A DNA stretch of 64,000 nucleotides from Candidatus Nitrosotalea okcheonensis (GTDB lineage Archaea; Thermoproteota; Nitrososphaeria; Nitrososphaerales; Nitrosopumilaceae). Below are positions 61,485-64,000 of this stretch, in pieces (position 1 is the first letter of the stretch; each line of letters opens with the position of its first letter). The notes under the pieces were generated by a model. The model saw only the letters and a program-made list of their open reading frames with translations, made no database searches and was not told the DNA's origin. Position numbers and translations under genes: made by a program. The stretch spans positions 17,073 through 81,072 of the forward strand of contig NZ_LT841358.1 in NCBI RefSeq assembly GCF_900177045.1. Direction: 5' to 3'.

Positions 61485-62447
61485 TTAGTTCTTAACTACT
61501 GATTGTCGTAATGTCACTTTCATCTTGTATGCCGTGAGAATCTCCTTGCATCTGTTTCGTATTGTGACCTCAGTTATTCCTGCAACACTTGAGACATCTC
61601 TTTGAAGGATGCTCTGTCCAAGAAGAGTTGATGCTATGTATAGATATGCAGCAGCCAACCCGTTTGGTGCCTTTCCGTCTGCAAGACTGTGATCTGATGT
61701 CTTTTCTGCAATTTCTGCAGCGAGTCTTTCTACACGAACTTCAAGTTTTGCCAGATTTGCTATTTTTGATATGTATTTCTCAAGAGTTACAGTGGGTGCT
61801 GTTTTAGAACCAAGTTCCATCACAAGTGTTCTGTAGTATTTTGCTGTCAGTTTGACATTAAGCTTATCTTCCTTTGAACTTCCTGTTGCAGCACAGATTT
61901 CATCAAGGGATCTTACAACATCGCATTGCTTACATGCCATGTAAATTGTTGCAGCGGACATGCAAGCAACTGATTTGCCTTTTGCATCTGCCTGTCCTTG
62001 AAAGTTTCTGTATATCATGGATGCTGACTCTATTACATTTCTTGGAAGTGATAGGACATGACACGTTTCTCCTATTTTTGCCAAGATGTTTGCAAGTCTT
62101 CGCTCTTCTGGTGATGCAACCCTTATCCTGGTCTGCCATTTTCTTAGGTTGTACATCTGATTTGCCATATCGCTTGATATTGTCCTTCCACTGAAGTCTT
62201 TTGATCCCATTGCAATCTCTGTTCTGATTCCCAAGTCATGTTGTGCATAACTTGTTTGTCCTGATGCTCTTGTCATCTTCATTTTTTCTTCAGGATTTGT
62301 TGCTCTTGATTCAATTCCGTAATCTGGCATCTGTTCCATTGCGACCAATCCGCAGCCTGAACAAATCTTCTCGCCACTATGGGTGTCGTCAATCAAATTG
62401 GAACGACACTCCGGGCAATGTGTTTGTAATTCTGTTATTGTGGTCAT
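61485..62447 (-). CDS. tfb: Transcription initiation factor TFB
   Basis: Archaeal TFIIB homologue, 320 aa. Zinc ribbon with C11, C14, C29, C32 (CPECRSN...CSGCGLV); a B-reader-like stretch RATNPEEKMKMTRASGQTSY; two cyclin folds (MYNLRKWQTRIRVASPEERR and KLTAKYYRTLVMELGSKTAP onwards); HTH SILQRDVSSVAGITEVTIRN at the end. Recruits RNA polymerase to TATA/BRE promoters. Its start overlaps the gar1 stop by 4 bp; gar1-tfb linkage is common in archaea. Confidence 0.95.
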   Translation of the reverse strand: MTTITELQTHCPECRSNLIDDTHSGEKICSGCGLVAMEQMPDYGIESRATNPEEKMKMTRASGQTSYAQHDLGIRTEIAMGSKDFSGRTISSDMANQMYNLRKWQTRIRVASPEERRLANILAKIGETCHVLSLPRNVIESASMIYRNFQGQADAKGKSVACMSAATIYMACKQCDVVRSLDEICAATGSSKEDKLNVKLTAKYYRTLVMELGSKTAPTVTLEKYISKIANLAKLEVRVERLAAEIAEKTSDHSLADGKAPNGLAAAYLYIASTLLGQSILQRDVSSVAGITEVTIRNRCKEILTAYKMKVTLRQSVVKN

Positions 62448-62713
62448 CTTCTTCTACCTTTGAATCGTTTTGGTCTCATCACAGGAGTTTCTTCGACGAT
62501 GAAAACTTTTTTTCCGATTTGTTTTTTTATGTTATTGGTAAGCGGAACTGCCGACGCGTATGGTGCATCAACAGGACCTATCATTTCTGATACTTTGGCG
62601 ACTTTGACTCCCGAATTGTCTACGACTACCTGGTTGTCTCTTAGTTGTTTTGTGAGTCTGATGATGACTCTGCCGCTACTCGCTAGATGCAATACTTCGC
62701 CTACCTCCTGCAA
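62444..62713 (-). CDS. H/ACA RNP component Gar1
   Basis: The 89-aa protein matches archaeal Gar1: EVGEVLHLASSGRVIIRLTK, GVKVAKVSEMIGPVDAPYAS and KKQIGKKVFI, with a basic end. It binds Cbf5 and helps H/ACA RNPs make pseudouridine in rRNA. Overlaps tfb by ATGA. Confidence 0.9.
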   Translation of the reverse strand: MQEVGEVLHLASSGRVIIRLTKQLRDNQVVVDNSGVKVAKVSEMIGPVDAPYASAVPLTNNIKKQIGKKVFIVEETPVMRPKRFKGRRR

Positions 62714-62787
62714 TTACATTCTCAACAAAATACTGTTATCAATATGGTTCTGTCAACATTACTTTAGCTGCAAGCTATAATGGGTAT

Positions 62788-63087
62788 TTACTTGGACTGT
62801 TTGGCTCTTTTTGAAACTAGTTTTTCAGAAATCGCAGAAATCATTTTGGATTTTGGCTTGGTCTTTGCAAGTGTTATGTAGCCAGACCTTACATACGGCC
62901 GTCTTGGAAACCTTACCTGATCATTTGTCTCGGTTGGTTCCAATCCTGAAGCCTTGGCAGCTACAATCAACTCACTTAACGATGGGTCAAAAATGCTCTT
63001 TTCACGAGAAACTTTTCTACCCATTTTCTTTGTAATGGTCTTATTGAAATAGTCGAGCCAGATTACGACATGTTCGTAATCCTTCAT
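62788..63087 (-). CDS. Signal recognition particle protein SRP19
   Basis: The 99-aa protein has the SRP19 order: VVIWLDYFNKTITKKMGRKV, a basic loop KVSREKSIFDPSL, and VRFPRRPYVRSGYITLAKTK. Binds SRP RNA helices 6 and 8 so that SRP54 can bind. 4 bp after the S8e gene and 74 bp before gar1, forming an information-processing cluster on the minus strand. Confidence 0.92.
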   Translation of the reverse strand: MKDYEHVVIWLDYFNKTITKKMGRKVSREKSIFDPSLSELIVAAKASGLEPTETNDQVRFPRRPYVRSGYITLAKTKPKSKMISAISEKLVSKRAKQSK

Positions 63088-63091
63088 CTTA

Positions 63092-63472
63092 TCACTTTAT
63101 CAAGATTGCATTTACTACGCCGTCTTGACCAGGTCTTGAAATTACCCTGCATTGACCTGCCTCTGTTTCTAAAATTGCACCTTTTGAAATTACTCCACGT
63201 CTCTCATAATCTTTATTTGATGGATTTTTTAACACCTTGAGAATCTTTAGTTTTTTAACTTTGGAGCCTGGGACTGTCAAGTTGACCACATTTGTTGTCT
63301 TTAAGGATGTTTTTTGATTCCCTCCTCTGGTCTTACGAGTTATGGTCACTTGTTCTCCTGGCACTGCCTCTACAGAATATCTGTCTATCTCGTATTTTCG
63401 TCTTGATCTGAGAGGATATCTTCTACCACCTGTAATCTTACTTGTTGCAAGATTTTCCACAGATTTCTTCAT
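63092..63472 (-). CDS. rps8e: 30S ribosomal protein S8e
   Basis: The 126-aa protein reads as archaeal S8e: KITGGRRYPLRSRRKYEIDR, RKTRGGNQKTSLKTTNVVNL, KILKVLKNPSNKDYERRGVI, SKGAILETEAGQCRVISRPG. Binds 16S rRNA. It probably heads the S8e-SRP19 transcript; 64 bp separate it from the ScpB gene. Confidence 0.95.
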   Translation of the reverse strand: MKKSVENLATSKITGGRRYPLRSRRKYEIDRYSVEAVPGEQVTITRKTRGGNQKTSLKTTNVVNLTVPGSKVKKLKILKVLKNPSNKDYERRGVISKGAILETEAGQCRVISRPGQDGVVNAILIK

Positions 63473-63536
63473 GTTGACTCGATAAAGTATCTCTAATTTA
63501 TACCATTTACAGCTTGGGTTGCTATTTTTGGACTGG

Positions 63537-64000
63537 TTATTGACTTGTCTGGGTCAATGGTTCCGTGGATGCTTCGGGTGTTTGCTGTTGTATGGCTTGA
63601 CTAGAGCTTCTTACTTTTGTAAAGAGTTTCTGCTTGAGAATATCCTTGTCTCCCTGTATGCCGAAATACTTTTGGAACTTTTCTGTAGTGTTGTATATCT
63701 TTAACCTGCCAACATTTTGATGTTCGATATAGTCTAATTGCTGTAATAATTTTAGATGCATGTACACTCCTGATCCTCTTACTTCCACTAGTCTCTTTGA
63801 AGAAACAGGTTGCATGTATGCAATATATGATAATGTCTTGAGAGTGGCTGTGGGCAAAAGTGGTTTTGAGGCATATTTTCTAATTACTGTGTTAAACTCT
63901 GGCTTTAGCTGAAATACATATGACCCGTCTGGCAAACTTGCAACCTCGATTGCCTTGAATACCGTTTTTGTTTTTTTGACAAGATTTGTCATTAGGGCCA
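63537..64000 (-). CDS. scpB: ScpB-family segregation/condensation protein (5' partial)
   Basis: The visible part has the ScpB winged-helix signature: TLKTLSYIAYMQPVSSKRLV, EVRGSGVYMHLKLLQQLDYI, GRLKIYNTTEKFQKYFGI, followed by a Q/T-rich tail. ATG 63992 gives only one winged helix; families start with another, and the frame is open to the window edge, so the true start is probably outside. ScpB partners ScpA and SMC in chromosome organisation. Confidence 0.82.
   Translation of the reverse strand, partial: ALMTNLVKKTKTVFKAIEVASLPDGSYVFQLKPEFNTVIRKYASKPLLPTATLKTLSYIAYMQPVSSKRLVEVRGSGVYMHLKLLQQLDYIEHQNVGRLKIYNTTEKFQKYFGIQGDKDILKQKLFTKVRSSSQAIQQQTPEASTEPLTQTSQ

Overview
The window is archaeal and fits a Nitrososphaerota (Thaumarchaeota) ammonia-oxidiser-type chromosome of low to moderate GC. 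Evidence includes transcription factor TFB next to Gar1, SRP19 and ribosomal protein S8e, a Vps4-like CdvC, a PEFG-CTERM-type surface anchor, the siroheme (Ahb) branch of heme synthesis, an intron-containing tRNA-Leu, and TATA boxes about 25 nt before many start codons (leaderless mRNAs). A Nitrosotalea-like genus is only a guess from gene content. Many operon genes overlap their upstream neighbour by the 4 bp ATGA/GTGA/TTGA arrangement.

Layout. 0-2 kb: 3' part of a large surface protein with hyalin (HYR) repeats and an RTX-like end. 2-5.7 kb: first tetrapyrrole operon hemL-hemC-SUMT-hemD. 5.8-12.3 kb: a glycosyltransferase, then a SUF Fe-S operon sufB-sufD-Rieske-sufS-sufU plus a small wHTH/zinc-ribbon gene. 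12.3-17.5 kb: YwbE, phosphoglycerate kinase, a PAP2-like membrane protein, a histone-H1-like basic coiled-coil protein and a PAC2 protein. 17.5-22.1 kb: an accessory island with an AbiV-like gene, a SWIM-DDE insertion sequence, a 44-aa RHH protein sharing a symmetrical promoter with the transposase, a second decayed transposase, a related repeat in three copies, and a CheY-like receiver. 22.2-29.8 kb: chlorite-dismutase-family protein, DUF1802, aldo/keto reductase and regulators, then the second tetrapyrrole cluster (AhbA-AhbB fusion diverging from precorrin-2 dehydrogenase-hemA-hemB). 29.8-35.6 kb: HD hydrolase, zinc-finger protein, acyl-CoA dehydrogenase, class III aminotransferase, tRNA-Leu(CAA), peroxiredoxin, sufC.

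35.6-41.8 kb: a wHTH regulator, a PepSY protein with a Met/His-rich segment, a DUF6659-like protein and an ABC module (ATPase, large exported protein, MacB-type permease). An identical 11-bp motif lies in three intergenic spaces here, suggesting a local regulon. 42-45.8 kb: CdvC divergent from an orphan gene. 45.9-60.4 kb: a phosphate/polyphosphate region with two thymidylate-kinase-like proteins, SixA, Ppx/GppA, CHAD, a PiT transporter remnant, an AbrB-PhoU protein, pstC-pstA-pstB-phoU, two PstS proteins and a Cache-PAS histidine kinase; CTATATAG motifs recur between these genes. 61-64 kb: small zinc-ribbon gene, then TFB-Gar1-SRP19-S8e-ScpB on the minus strand, the last cut by the window edge.

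Together the two tetrapyrrole clusters cover glutamyl-tRNA to 12,18-didecarboxysiroheme; the chlorite-dismutase-family protein is a candidate for a late heme step. No single wholly new system is proven. The best leads are the TAACAATGTTC regulon, the RHH/transposase promoter and repeat-bounded AbiV island, and the phosphate module.
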